DNA from: Chitinophagaceae bacterium
GTDB taxonomy: Bacteria; Bacteroidota; Bacteroidia; Chitinophagales; Chitinophagaceae
Length of the DNA: 36,166 nt
NCBI GenBank assembly: GCA_947458335.1
Contig: CANGYW010000004.1
Location: forward strand, 1-36,166
Reading direction: 5' to 3'
Shown: piece after piece, positions 1 to 7,240 of the stretch
How the letters are laid out: each line of letters starts with the position of its first letter
Numbering within the stretch: the first letter of the stretch is position 1
Program-made: the position numbers and the translations under genes
The notes under the pieces: model-generated
Databases searched by the model: none
Told to the model about the DNA's origin: nothing
Seen by the model: the letters and a program-made list of their open reading frames with translations, nothing else

Positions 1-429
1 CGGTAGGGGTTTAAATCCGATCCTGTAGTAAAAGTTTACCGCATTCGAGAACTCTGGCATGCTTTCTAAGTATAATTTTTTATAGCCCAGTTCTTTTGCT
101 GATTGTATGCTTCTTTCCATCAATTGCCTCCCGATCCCTTTTCCACGTGCAGTGGAGGTAAGGTAGAATTTTACGAGTTCGGCCGTTTTTGCTGGCAAAC
201 CCTCTGTGGGATAGACCCCACAGCAGCCAACGATTTGATGCTCCCATTCTGCGACCCATAATCGGGCGCCAGCATTAGTAAAGAGGTCGAACAGATGGTC
301 CGTTGTTGGGTCGCTATATACAGTACCCTCTTTGGGGGCTTTATGTTCTTCAAATACCTCCTTGATGATGGTTGCTAAGTGAGGTTCATCCTGCTTTTGT
401 ACTTCTCTAATGGACAATGTGAGATTCAT
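1..429 (-). CDS. GNAT family N-acetyltransferase (3' end beyond window)
   Basis: The reading frame opens at an ATG (429) and runs off the left edge without a stop, giving 143 visible residues. It has the GNAT fold signature: the acetyl-CoA pyrophosphate-binding motif ARGKGIGRQLM (about residues 94-104) after the strand AELVKFYLTS, and a downstream NAVNFYYRIGFKPL segment (about 129-142) typical of motif B. GNAT enzymes transfer acetyl from acetyl-CoA to an amine; the substrate cannot be read from sequence. The protein is probably cytoplasmic, with no signal peptide. Only the last few residues should be missing, since the family usually ends soon after the GFxP motif. A perfect TAnnTTTG box lies 6 nt upstream of the ATG. 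Confidence 0.9.
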   Translation of the reverse strand, partial: MNLTLSIREVQKQDEPHLATIIKEVFEEHKAPKEGTVYSDPTTDHLFDLFTNAGARLWVAEWEHQIVGCCGVYPTEGLPAKTAELVKFYLTSTARGKGIGRQLMERSIQSAKELGYKKLYLESMPEFSNAVNFYYRIGFKPLP

Positions 430-435
430 GGATCT

Positions 436-443
436 CAAAGTTA
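436..443 (-). promoter_or_regulatory. -7 box (TAACTTTG) for the GNAT gene
   Basis: On the minus strand TAACTTTG matches the Bacteroidota -7 consensus TAnnTTTG exactly and ends 6 nt before the ATG at 429. No TTG lies 17-23 nt upstream, so only half of the promoter is recognisable. The rest of 430-652 holds only the promoter of the next gene on the plus strand. Confidence 0.5.
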
Positions 444-603
444 CTATATATGTTTATCCGTTATGTTCTTATAAGAGATGCGCTGTTAGAAAACTTTCAA
501 GTAGAAAATAGAGCCGATCAGTTGGCAACGAGCAAGGGTCTCGCCTTGTTAATATACATTTCTTAATAACAGATTAAAATTTGAACGTAGACGATTATGG
601 TCA

Positions 604-634
604 TTGTAAAGCCATTTTAAGGCATGTACGTTTG
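604..634 (+). promoter_or_regulatory. Promoter of the DUF4397 lipoprotein gene
   Basis: TTG (604-606), a 20-nt spacer and TACGTTTG (627-634) match the Bacteroidota promoter pattern TTG-N17-23-TAnnTTTG without mismatch. The box ends 18 nt before the ATG at 653, leaving a short leader with no Shine-Dalgarno sequence. Confidence 0.6.
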
Positions 635-652
635 ACTCTAAAATTATAGTTT

Positions 653-1342
653 ATGAAGTTCCAACACATTTTCATTGCACTTTTTTCAGCAGCATCGCTC
701 CTCTCTTGCGACAAGGACGATACTCCTCAGCCCACCGCTTCGATCAATGTGATTCATGCGTCTCCTGATGCTCCGGGCGTAGATCTGTTGGTAGATAATC
801 TTAAGGTAAATACGGCTGCCCTTAACTATCCGGATGTTACCGGCTACTTAAAAGTTGTTGCAGGCACCCGCAATATCAAAGTAAATGCTACCGGTACCAA
901 TAATTCGGTGATTAACGCAAACCTGACTTTTATGGCCGATAGGTTCTATTCAGTGTATGCGTATAACCTATTGGCTTCCATTGGCGCTATTTTGGTAGAG
1001 GATAATCTTGCCCTGCCCGCAGCCGGTCAAGCCCATATTCGATTTTTTCATCTTTCACCCAATGCCCCCAGCGTAACGGTTGGTACGCTGTCGGGAACAA
1101 CGTTTACTCCCGTCTTCTCTAACCGCAGTTTTGAGACACAAACCACGGCCACTGCCAATCAAAACTTTACTCCGGTTGCAGCGGGTACCTATACGTTTGA
1201 TGTTCGAGCAAATGGCAGTTCTGTGCTCAATCTTCCGAATATTATCTTACAGGCGGGTAAGATCTATACCGTCTTTGCGAGAGGTTTGGTAGCTGGCGCC
1301 GGATCACAGGCGCTCGGTGCTCAAATTGTAACGCATAATTAA
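653..1342 (+). CDS. DUF4397 domain-containing lipoprotein
   Basis: A 229-residue exported lipoprotein. The N-terminus has a basic residue, a hydrophobic stretch and a lipobox LLSC with the acylated Cys near residue 19. The mature protein reads as two related beta-rich halves. The first starts INVIHASPDAPGVDLLVD, the hallmark of DUF4397 (about residues 31-115). The second starts IRFFHLSPNAPSV (about 126-225). The family is common in Bacteroidota envelopes and has no established biochemical function. It is a single gene with its own promoter, facing a convergent DinB-like gene 55 nt downstream. Family assignment is confident; the role is unknown. Confidence 0.88.
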   Translation: MKFQHIFIALFSAASLLSCDKDDTPQPTASINVIHASPDAPGVDLLVDNLKVNTAALNYPDVTGYLKVVAGTRNIKVNATGTNNSVINANLTFMADRFYSVYAYNLLASIGAILVEDNLALPAAGQAHIRFFHLSPNAPSVTVGTLSGTTFTPVFSNRSFETQTTATANQNFTPVAAGTYTFDVRANGSSVLNLPNIILQAGKIYTVFARGLVAGAGSQALGAQIVTHN

Positions 1343-1397
1343 TCTCCGGGAATAGCCTAAATAAGATCGTCGGGTAAGGTCTATGAATATCTACCCA

Positions 1398-1916
1398 TCA
1401 AGCTTTAGTAAGATAGCGGGTCTCGATAATGTGCATATGATGCAAAATGTGTCCGTAAATAATAAAGCAGAGCGTATTTGCGCTAATCAAGGATCCGTTA
1501 GCTACTCCCTTGCAGGCTAGTTCGGTAGAGGAGAGTTGCGCAATAAAGTGGTCGGTGCTCTTTCGCAGCAGTAGCCACTCCTCGGTTAACTCGGCTAGCG
1601 TTCGGTGACTGGCCGGGGCGAGTTTGGCAAAGCTGTTTTCATCAAAACCTGGTAGGGGTTGATGATCGCCCCGTACGATCCAAAGTAAGCGGTACACAAA
1701 AACACGCTCTACATCTAGTAAATGTTGCACTACCTGGTTTAGGGTCCATTTTCCGGGCGCATAAGCATACGTGCCCATTTCGTTCGTAAGGGTGCTAAAG
1801 AAAGTGGTGATTGTATGGTTGTAAAAAGCGGGCAAGGCGATCGCCTCCTCTGGGGTGGTTAAATCAATGTAGTGCTTGTAAAAAGGGTCGTATTGATCGA
1901 TAAGAGGTCTGCCCAT
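1398..1916 (-). CDS. DinB-like putative metal-dependent protein
   Basis: A 172-residue protein of the DinB/YfiT-like four-helix-bundle superfamily. The likely metal-binding histidines sit at the usual places: H65 in VVQHLLDVERV, and H156 and H160 in GHILHHMHI. The segment WTLNQVVQHLLDVERVF is the typical second-helix signature. Members include thiol-dependent S-transferases (bacillithiol- or mycothiol-type) and many uncharacterised proteins; the substrate cannot be assigned. It has no signal peptide and is probably cytoplasmic. The gene is monocistronic, between a convergent lipoprotein gene and the divergent dctA-like gene. A perfect -7 box lies 5 nt before the ATG. Confidence 0.85.
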   Translation of the reverse strand: MGRPLIDQYDPFYKHYIDLTTPEEAIALPAFYNHTITTFFSTLTNEMGTYAYAPGKWTLNQVVQHLLDVERVFVYRLLWIVRGDHQPLPGFDENSFAKLAPASHRTLAELTEEWLLLRKSTDHFIAQLSSTELACKGVANGSLISANTLCFIIYGHILHHMHIIETRYLTKA

Positions 1917-1921
1917 AGGGC

Positions 1922-1929
1922 CAAAGATA
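1922..1929 (-). promoter_or_regulatory. -7 box (TATCTTTG) for the DinB-like gene
   Basis: On the minus strand TATCTTTG is a perfect TAnnTTTG match ending 5 nt before the ATG at 1916. The nearest upstream TTG (1943-1945) is only 13 nt away, too close for the usual -33 element. A near-leaderless transcript is predicted. Confidence 0.5.
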
Positions 1930-2020
1930 GGTTGCGATAAAACAAAATCGGCGGGTTCTCTAAATTTCGGCTATTTTACGAGCGCTACGAACCAACCTTT
2001 TATCACTAACCACGGACTGC

Positions 2021-3229
2021 TTGAAAAAGATTAGAAAAAACCTCACCTTTTGGGTGCTGCTGGCCATTATCGCAGGTATCTTGCTGGGGCACTTTTCTCC
2101 TGCCACTGCTATTGCTATGCAGCCGCTCGGTAAGTACTTTATCGATGTTGTAAAGCTCTTTATCAATCCCATCATTGTTGTTACTATCGTTACCGGTATA
2201 TGCGGTATGGAGAGCATGAAGAAAGTGGGACGTATAGGAGGTAAGGCACTACTTTATTTTGAAGTAGTCACAACCCTAGCTCTTGTTATTGGAATTGCTG
2301 TTGCCTACCTTGTTCAACCTGGGGTTGGCATTGATACGTCAGGAGTAGAAGTTGCCGACGTGTCAAAATATCGCAATGACGGCGCGATCTCTATGATGTC
2401 CTTTTTTCGAGACAACAGCACCATCCAGTTTTTGCTTGGTTCCATTGTAGTGGGTATTCTGCTAAGCCGTTCAGCCTACAAGACGACCGTACTTGCACAG
2501 GTTCAATGGGCGGCAAAGTATCTTTTTATGGCTCTGGGGTGGGTCATGAAGCTCTCTCCGATTGGGGCTTTTGGAGGCATGGCATTTACCATTGGAAAGT
2601 ACGGACTCGCGGCGCTGCTTCCACTAGGAAAGTTGATGCTCTGTGTTTATATCACGATGTTCTTGTTTATCATTTTTGTCTTAGGCGCAGTACTTCGTTA
2701 CTATAATATTAGTATCTGGAAATTTCTTCGCTACCTGCGAGATGAGCTACTGATTGTTTTGGGCACCTCTTCGTCTGAGGCCGCTTTGCCTGCCCTGATG
2801 AATAAACTTGAGAGAATGGGCTGTCATCGTTCTGTGGTAGGACTGGTGGTGCCAACTGGCTATTCTTTTAATTTAGATGGCACGTCTATTTACTTGTCGA
2901 TGGCTATCATCTTTTTGGCGCAAGTATTCAATGTACAACTTACTTGGGAACAGATCATCACTATTATTGGAGTACTCATGGTTACCTCAAAGGGGGCGGC
3001 AGGGGTCACAGGTAGCGGATTTATTATTTTGGCCTCAACACTGGCTGCCGTCAAAGTAATTCCTGTACAAGGATTGGCTTTACTGTTAGGGGTAGATCGA
3101 TTTATGTCCGAAGCACGCGCTATTACTAACTTTATAGGAAATGGAGTAGCTACTATTTTTCTCTCCAACCAAGAATCGCTTTTTGATCGCTCAATGATGG
3201 AGGAGCGGTTCAAGGAGCGGTTGCCATAA
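2021..3229 (+). CDS. dctA: C4-dicarboxylate:cation symporter, DctA-like
   Basis: A 402-residue multi-spanning inner-membrane symporter of the DAACS/SDF family that imports C4-dicarboxylates (succinate, fumarate, malate) with protons or sodium. The match to the DctA branch is detailed: GMESMKKVGRIGGKALLYFE, APIG-like SPIGAFGGMAFTIGKYG, the hairpin motif GTSSSEAALP, YSFNLDGTSIYL, SKGAAGVTGSGF, and the substrate-site helix DRFMSEARAITNFIGNGVAT with the conserved Arg. It starts with TTG (MKKIRKN follows). No ATG or GTG precedes it in frame, and the first internal Met would remove the first membrane helix. The region between helices 3 and 4 is shorter than in enterobacterial DctA. Its 3' end overlaps the convergent SGNH gene by 39 nt. 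Confidence 0.9.
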   Translation: MKKIRKNLTFWVLLAIIAGILLGHFSPATAIAMQPLGKYFIDVVKLFINPIIVVTIVTGICGMESMKKVGRIGGKALLYFEVVTTLALVIGIAVAYLVQPGVGIDTSGVEVADVSKYRNDGAISMMSFFRDNSTIQFLLGSIVVGILLSRSAYKTTVLAQVQWAAKYLFMALGWVMKLSPIGAFGGMAFTIGKYGLAALLPLGKLMLCVYITMFLFIIFVLGAVLRYYNISIWKFLRYLRDELLIVLGTSSSEAALPALMNKLERMGCHRSVVGLVVPTGYSFNLDGTSIYLSMAIIFLAQVFNVQLTWEQIITIIGVLMVTSKGAAGVTGSGFIILASTLAAVKVIPVQGLALLLGVDRFMSEARAITNFIGNGVATIFLSNQESLFDRSMMEERFKERLP

Positions 3230-3850
3230 GGCATATCCTTTTTTATTCATGTGCAGGCTATCATCCGTAAAAATCTCACCCCGAATGTTGCCATCAGCAG
3301 CAATCATTGGCGTGTAAATATCCAAAAAAGAACACTGGGGTTGCAGGGCTAGAAATGCTTTAATCTTATGGTTGCCCTCTTGCATGGCGGGCAGGTATTT
3401 TCTTCGGCTGGGGCTTGGTTTCATGGACAGGTACAAAATGGGAGTGTGAGGCAGCTTTGTACGGATCATCGCAAAAAGCGTTGTAAAGCGCTGTAATACC
3501 GTATCGGCTGTTACCTGCTCACTCGAGGCCAGATCATTCTCGCCGCAATAGATCACTATTTGTTTGGGTCTGTAGCGAAAGATTACTTCGTTGGCATATA
3601 AGATCAGATGCGTCAACGATGATCCGCCAAAGGCGCGATTTAAAATGGTATGCCCTGGAAAATAATCTTGTACATCTTTCCAATACGTAAATGAAGAGCT
3701 TCCTATAAACAGAATGGGATTACTAGGAGGCGCGTGTTCAGCATCCGCTTTTTCAAATTGTCTGATCTCGTTGATAAAGGGTTGCCCAGACAAACCATAA
3801 CTAACAAGTAAAAAATAAAACGCAATCCCTATTCTTATTTTCATGTTCAT
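3191..3850 (-). CDS. Secreted SGNH/GDSL-family hydrolase
   Basis: A 219-residue serine esterase-type hydrolase with an N-terminal signal peptide (basic start, hydrophobic core to about residue 20). The SGNH blocks are all present: ILFIGSSSF (nucleophile Ser at about 51-52) in place of GDSL, the block II Gly in GGSS (about 75-78), GEND with the catalytic Asn (about 104-106), and D197-x-x-H200 in DDSLHMNKKGY. Relatives are esterases, lipases or sugar-O-deacetylases; the substrate is unknown. It sits 112 nt downstream of the aminotransferase gene on the same strand, so co-transcription is possible. No TAnnTTTG box was found upstream. Its last 13 codons overlap the end of dctA on the opposite strand. 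Confidence 0.87.
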   Translation of the reverse strand: MNMKIRIGIAFYFLLVSYGLSGQPFINEIRQFEKADAEHAPPSNPILFIGSSSFTYWKDVQDYFPGHTILNRAFGGSSLTHLILYANEVIFRYRPKQIVIYCGENDLASSEQVTADTVLQRFTTLFAMIRTKLPHTPILYLSMKPSPSRRKYLPAMQEGNHKIKAFLALQPQCSFLDIYTPMIAADGNIRGEIFTDDSLHMNKKGYALWQPLLEPLLHH

Positions 3851-3885
3851 GTTAAGCGATTATCTGATAATGATTTTTACACCGG

Positions 3886-3940
3886 CGCTGAGTACCGGCG
3901 ATAAAATCGCCGACAGCGTAATATCTTTCGGCGATAAAAA
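3886..3940. repeat. Hairpin and direct-repeat cluster between two minus-strand genes
   Basis: CGGCGAT-AAA-ATCGCCG (3896-3912) is a perfect 7-bp stem with a 3-nt loop. It is flanked by CGCTG (3886-3890) and CAGCG (3914-3918), which extend the stem past a bulge. CGGCGATAAAA occurs again at 3929-3939. Neither strand shows a U-run right after the stem, so it is not a standard intrinsic terminator. It may be an mRNA-processing, attenuation or protein-binding site between the aminotransferase and SGNH genes. Confidence 0.5.
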
Positions 3941-3962
3941 GTTGAGATTGCCTAAAAAGCGA

Positions 3963-5156
3963 TCAAGACTTGCCAGGATATTCCTTTAGTGCTTTTTCTA
4001 GACAATCCATAGCAGCGTTGATAGCCGTAGTATTGAGAACATAGGCTAATCGGACTTCTTGTTTTCCGAGTCCTTGCGTGCCATAAAATCCGGTGGCTGG
4101 AGCCAGCATCAGCGTTTGGTTTTCGGATGAAAATGATTCCAATAGCCACTGACAAAAGCGATCGCTGTCATCGATGGGAAGTTTGGCTATAGCATAAAAG
4201 GCGCCGCCGGGATTAGGGCAGTATACACCGGGTATTTGATTAAGTCTTTTTACAAGCAGATCTCTGCGGGCTTGGTACTCGGCTTTTGGAATGTCGAAGT
4301 AATTAGCAGGAAGATCTACGGCAGCTTCTCCCAATATTTGGGCAAGACCGGGAGGGCTCAGTCTGGCCTGCGCAAATTTCATGGCAGCATCATACACCTC
4401 TTTGTTCTTTGTTACAAATGCTCCTATGCGAGCGCCACAGGCACTATAGCGTTTCGAGATGGTATCCATCACCACCACCTGCTGCTCCAGGCCCTCTAGT
4501 TGTAAGGCACTCATACAGACTCCGTCGTAAGCGAACTCGCGATAGGCTTCGTCACTAAATAAGTAGAGATCGTATTTCAGGCAGAGGCCTCGAAGGGACT
4601 GCATTTCTTGTTCACTATACAAATATCCTGTAGGATTATTGGGATTGCAAATCAGGATTGCCTTGGTGCGGGAGCTAATCTTTTTTTCAAAATCCTCGAT
4701 GGGAGGAAGGGCAAAACCACTCTCGATAGAAGAAGTTACCGGGACAATGGTCACTCCTGCAGCGCAGGCAAACCCATTGTAATTGGCGTAAAAAGGTTCT
4801 GGTACTATTACTTCATCCCCAGGGTTTAGACAGGCAAAGAATCCGAATTGTATGGCTTCGCTGCCTCCTGCCGTTACGATAATCTGATCTTTTGTAACAG
4901 CAATTCCGTTTCTCTGGTAGTATAGAACTAGTTTGTTTCGGTATGATTCATTGCCCGCACTATGGCTGTATTCTAATACGGGTATGTTAGCCTTACGCAC
5001 GGCCTCTAACACTGCGGGAGGTGTTTCGATATCGGGCTGGCCAATATTTAGATGATAGACCTTGATGCCTTTTCTTTTGGCAGCTTCTGCAAAGGGAACC
5101 AGTTTGCGGATAGGAGAGGCGGGCATATCCAAACCGCGTTTAGCAATAGTTGGCAT
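3963..5156 (-). CDS. Pyridoxal-phosphate-dependent aminotransferase (class I/II)
   Basis: A fold-type I aminotransferase of 397 residues, close to the family norm. It shows LNIGQPDIETP near the N-terminus, TAGGSEAIQFGF (PLP phosphate binding), the hallmark CNPNNPTGY, FSDEAYREF (the Asp that contacts the pyridine nitrogen), and TISKRYSACGARIG containing the Schiff-base Lys; a C-terminal Arg in VRLAYV should bind the substrate carboxylate. Aspartate or aromatic/alanine-type transamination is likely; the exact amino donor is not readable. I chose the ATG at 5156 over the TTG 33 nt upstream because a complete promoter (5161-5190) would leave that TTG outside the transcript. It is divergent from the T9SS cargo gene, with the SGNH gene downstream. 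Confidence 0.9.
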   Translation of the reverse strand: MPTIAKRGLDMPASPIRKLVPFAEAAKRKGIKVYHLNIGQPDIETPPAVLEAVRKANIPVLEYSHSAGNESYRNKLVLYYQRNGIAVTKDQIIVTAGGSEAIQFGFFACLNPGDEVIVPEPFYANYNGFACAAGVTIVPVTSSIESGFALPPIEDFEKKISSRTKAILICNPNNPTGYLYSEQEMQSLRGLCLKYDLYLFSDEAYREFAYDGVCMSALQLEGLEQQVVVMDTISKRYSACGARIGAFVTKNKEVYDAAMKFAQARLSPPGLAQILGEAAVDLPANYFDIPKAEYQARRDLLVKRLNQIPGVYCPNPGGAFYAIAKLPIDDSDRFCQWLLESFSSENQTLMLAPATGFYGTQGLGKQEVRLAYVLNTTAINAAMDCLEKALKEYPGKS

Positions 5157-5160
5157 TGGG

Positions 5161-5190
5161 CAAAGGTAAGCATCAGTCGTAGTATGCAAA
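5161..5190 (-). promoter_or_regulatory. Promoter of the aminotransferase gene
   Basis: On the minus strand TTTG (5187-5190), an 18-nt spacer and TACCTTTG (5161-5168) form a perfect Bacteroidota promoter. The -7 box ends only 4 nt before the ATG at 5156, so the transcript should begin at or next to the start codon. Confidence 0.65.
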
Positions 5191-5194
5191 CCAA

Positions 5195-5202
5195 TACCTT
5201 TG
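5195..5202 (+). promoter_or_regulatory. -7 box (TACCTTTG) for the T9SS cargo gene
   Basis: A perfect TAnnTTTG on the plus strand, 11 nt before the ATG at 5214. No -33 TTG occurs at suitable spacing. The box is 4 nt from the -33 element of the divergent aminotransferase promoter, and with the opposite -7 box forms a 9-bp inverted repeat (GCAAAGGTA at 5160-5168, TACCTTTGC at 5195-5203). Confidence 0.5.
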
Positions 5203-5213
5203 CGCCAGTCTCT

Positions 5214-6641
5214 ATGATTGTAAGAAAAATTTTACTGTTTCTTTTCGTCGCCATCAGCCGGCTTACCCTACTCGCGCAGGTCTGCTCCGGAAGCCTGGGC
5301 GATCCCGTGGTCAATATTGATTTTGGGACGGGTGCTGCACCGGCCAGCTTTACAGCGCCGGGCTATCAACTAACCACATCGGCTTGCCCTAATGATGGGT
5401 TTTATAGTATTACCACCTCGCAATCGAACTGTGGTAGACAATGGCATACGGTCAACAACGATCATACGGGTGGCGGTGCATTTATGATGGTCAACGCATC
5501 GCAAACCCCGGGTGATTTTTTTGTGCAGACGCTGAGCAATCTTTGTCCAAACACTACTTACGTATTTACGGCTTGGGTGCTGAATGTGGTCTTTAATCCT
5601 GCTCTTATCAAACCAAATCTGCTGTTCAGAATTGAGGCGGCAGATGGAACCGTGTTGGCACAGCATGCTACCGGCGATATTGAGGTTTTTTCACAGCCCA
5701 CCTGGCAACAAGTTGGCTTTTCATTTACTAACGGTAACGCAAGTACCCCCGTTACATTGCGAATAACAAATAATGCGCCTGGCGGACAAGGAAACGATCT
5801 GGCTCTCGATGATATTAGCTTTCGAGCTTGCGGCCCTGTTGCGACCGCTTCTGCAGTAGGGTTGGGCGATACGGTAAGAGTATGTTACCCCGATCAGCGT
5901 GCATATACTTTTCAAGCTCAGATATCGACTGCATTATCGTCCACTGCTTATCAATGGCAATTGAGTCGCGATACAGGTAGAACCTGGACAGATATCGCGG
6001 GGGCTACTTCGCTAGAATATATCCGAGCCGTGTCGGGGCCAGGTCTATTTTTGTATCGCTTGGGAGTCGCACATCCTTCTTCTATTGCCACTCCCTCTTG
6101 TCGTATCAATAGTAATGTTCAGTGGGTCGATGTGTTTGACCTACCGCAGGCACAGGCCGGGCCCGACAGGGTCAAGTTTGGAGGAAGACCCATTCGCCTG
6201 ATGGCCATGGCTAACCAAGAGAGCGGTACCCGCTATGCTTGGTTGCCCACCTCGGGTCTCTCAGATGCCACTGTGCTAAATCCGATAGCAGATCCGGCAT
6301 CTACCACCGTTTATAGTCTAACCGTTACGACCCGCCATGGCTGCGTAAGTACAGATCGTGTTACTGTAGAAGTGATAGCTTCTCTCTTTGTACCCAATGC
6401 ATTTACCCCGAACGGTGACGGCAAGAATGATCGCTGGGTAATTCCCTACCTGAGCCCAGAGTTGGGAGCCTTGGTCAATGTGTATGACAGGGCAGGGCAG
6501 GTAGTCTATCAGTCTCGCAGCAATTCGGTAGCTTGGGATGGCACCCACAAAGGAGTTCCTCTGCCCACGGGAATTTACATCTACCAAATCTTTTTGCCTG
6601 ATGCTGAACCGCTAAAGGGTACACTATTGCTGTTACGATAA
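5214..6641 (+). CDS. Secreted protein with T9SS type B (gliding-motility-associated) sorting domain
   Basis: A 475-residue exported protein. From the ATG at 5214 it has a signal peptide (IVRKILLFLFVAIS core, cleavage near LLAQ). An N-terminal jelly-roll-like region (about 25-210) with repeated Cys ends in DLALDDISFRAC, a pattern seen in carbohydrate-binding-like modules. Ig/PKD-like repeats follow (about 215-385). The last about 85 residues are a classic CHU_C/gliding-motility C-terminal domain: LFVPNAFTPNGDGKNDRW, then VYDRAGQVVYQS, WDGTHKGVPLPTGIYIYQI. This domain directs secretion by the type IX system and cell-surface anchoring. The frame is open 162 nt further upstream, over the aminotransferase, but that part lacks a signal peptide at its start. 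Function is probably adhesive or structural; no catalytic domain was seen. Confidence 0.9.
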   Translation: MIVRKILLFLFVAISRLTLLAQVCSGSLGDPVVNIDFGTGAAPASFTAPGYQLTTSACPNDGFYSITTSQSNCGRQWHTVNNDHTGGGAFMMVNASQTPGDFFVQTLSNLCPNTTYVFTAWVLNVVFNPALIKPNLLFRIEAADGTVLAQHATGDIEVFSQPTWQQVGFSFTNGNASTPVTLRITNNAPGGQGNDLALDDISFRACGPVATASAVGLGDTVRVCYPDQRAYTFQAQISTALSSTAYQWQLSRDTGRTWTDIAGATSLEYIRAVSGPGLFLYRLGVAHPSSIATPSCRINSNVQWVDVFDLPQAQAGPDRVKFGGRPIRLMAMANQESGTRYAWLPTSGLSDATVLNPIADPASTTVYSLTVTTRHGCVSTDRVTVEVIASLFVPNAFTPNGDGKNDRWVIPYLSPELGALVNVYDRAGQVVYQSRSNSVAWDGTHKGVPLPTGIYIYQIFLPDAEPLKGTLLLLR

Positions 6642-6643
6642 AA

Positions 6644-6667
6644 AAACCCTCCGCATGGGGAGGGTTT
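6644..6667. terminator. Bidirectional intrinsic terminator
   Basis: AAACCCTCC (6644-6652) pairs perfectly with GGAGGGTTT (6659-6667) around a 6-nt loop. On the minus strand the stem runs straight into a T-run for the DUF1573 gene. On the plus strand T residues occur a few bases later (6672-6676). It sits in the 50-nt gap between two convergent genes. Confidence 0.85.
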
Positions 6668-6691
6668 AGCATTTTTAAAAAAGCAGCGCTC

Positions 6692-7123
6692 TTATGACTT
6701 GTTAGCCGATTTAGTTCCTTGCTTTTGCAATTCGGCATAAGCCTCTGCGCTCAAAACTTCGCCTACGATCTTTACAATCTTAACCTCGTCAATACCGGCA
6801 AATTTAATATTTACGTCTTTTGTAAATGGAGCTACCGCTGCGGCATTGTACTGAACTTTCAATTTGGCAGAAGCGCCGGGTTGAATGGGCTCAGTAATTT
6901 TCTCAGGCGTAGTACATCCACAACTTGCCCAGCTGTTCTCTACGACTAGGGGCTTGTCGCCAACATTCTTGATTTCGAAAGCGTAGGTTACGGGCTCACC
7001 TTGTTTGATCTTTCCAAAATCGTGCTTTTCGGTATTCATTTTTACAGTTGCATCAACTTTAGACTGAGCAAATGCAGCAACCGAAAAAGCCAACATCAGG
7101 GAAGCAAATAATATCTTTTTCAT
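6692..7123 (-). CDS. DUF1573 domain-containing periplasmic protein
   Basis: A 143-residue exported protein. The ATG at 7123 gives a signal peptide (MKKILFASLMLAFSVAAFAQ); the frame upstream of it is open but has no signal-like start. The mature part is a single DUF1573 Ig-like domain: HDFGKIKQGEPVTYAFEIKN, then WASCGCTTPE, the conserved cysteine motif of the family, and PFTKDVNIKF. The domain is very common in Bacteroidota; its function is not established, though it resembles ASH/MSP-type immunoglobulin folds. The tail is Lys/Ser-rich. It has its own promoter (7142-7172), shares a 117-nt gap with the divergent E1 gene, and ends at a strong terminator. Confidence 0.9.
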   Translation of the reverse strand: MKKILFASLMLAFSVAAFAQSKVDATVKMNTEKHDFGKIKQGEPVTYAFEIKNVGDKPLVVENSWASCGCTTPEKITEPIQPGASAKLKVQYNAAAVAPFTKDVNIKFAGIDEVKIVKIVGEVLSAEAYAELQKQGTKSANKS

Positions 7124-7141
7124 AACGATGAATTTATTAAA

Positions 7142-7172
7142 CAAATATAGCAAAAACCCCGGCAGAACGCAA
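7142..7172 (-). promoter_or_regulatory. Promoter of the DUF1573 gene
   Basis: On the minus strand TTG (7170-7172, within TTTTG), a 20-nt spacer and TATATTTG (7142-7149) match the Bacteroidota consensus exactly. The box ends 18 nt before the ATG at 7123. Confidence 0.65.
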
Positions 7173-7228
7173 AATAGCCCCCCTTGCCCCCACGTTTTTA
7201 GCATTTCCATAACCACGTCCTTTCTTCT

Positions 7229-7236
7229 TATTTTTG
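7229..7236 (+). promoter_or_regulatory. -7 box (TATTTTTG) for the E1 dehydrogenase gene
   Basis: A perfect TAnnTTTG ending 4 nt before the ATG at 7241. No TTG occurs at -33 spacing. It predicts a leaderless or nearly leaderless mRNA. Confidence 0.5.
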
Positions 7237-7240
7237 CGGC

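Noticed and set aside
3896-3912. Hairpin as intrinsic terminator for the aminotransferase gene
   Set aside because: The stem is good but neither side has a run of T residues directly after it.
3845-3975. A minus-strand frame of about 36 codons (ending AGVKIIIR) across the gap after the aminotransferase
   Set aside because: It has protein-like composition but no ATG/GTG/TTG start, only a CTG inside the aminotransferase, and its repeated LSP units simply reflect the DNA repeats. Kept as a DNA element, not a gene.
5052-5213. A 54-codon upstream extension of the T9SS cargo frame, overlapping the aminotransferase gene
   Set aside because: It would bury the clear signal peptide at 5214 inside the protein and overlap the conserved N-terminus of the aminotransferase on the other strand. 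The -7 box at 5195-5202 also fits the 5214 start.
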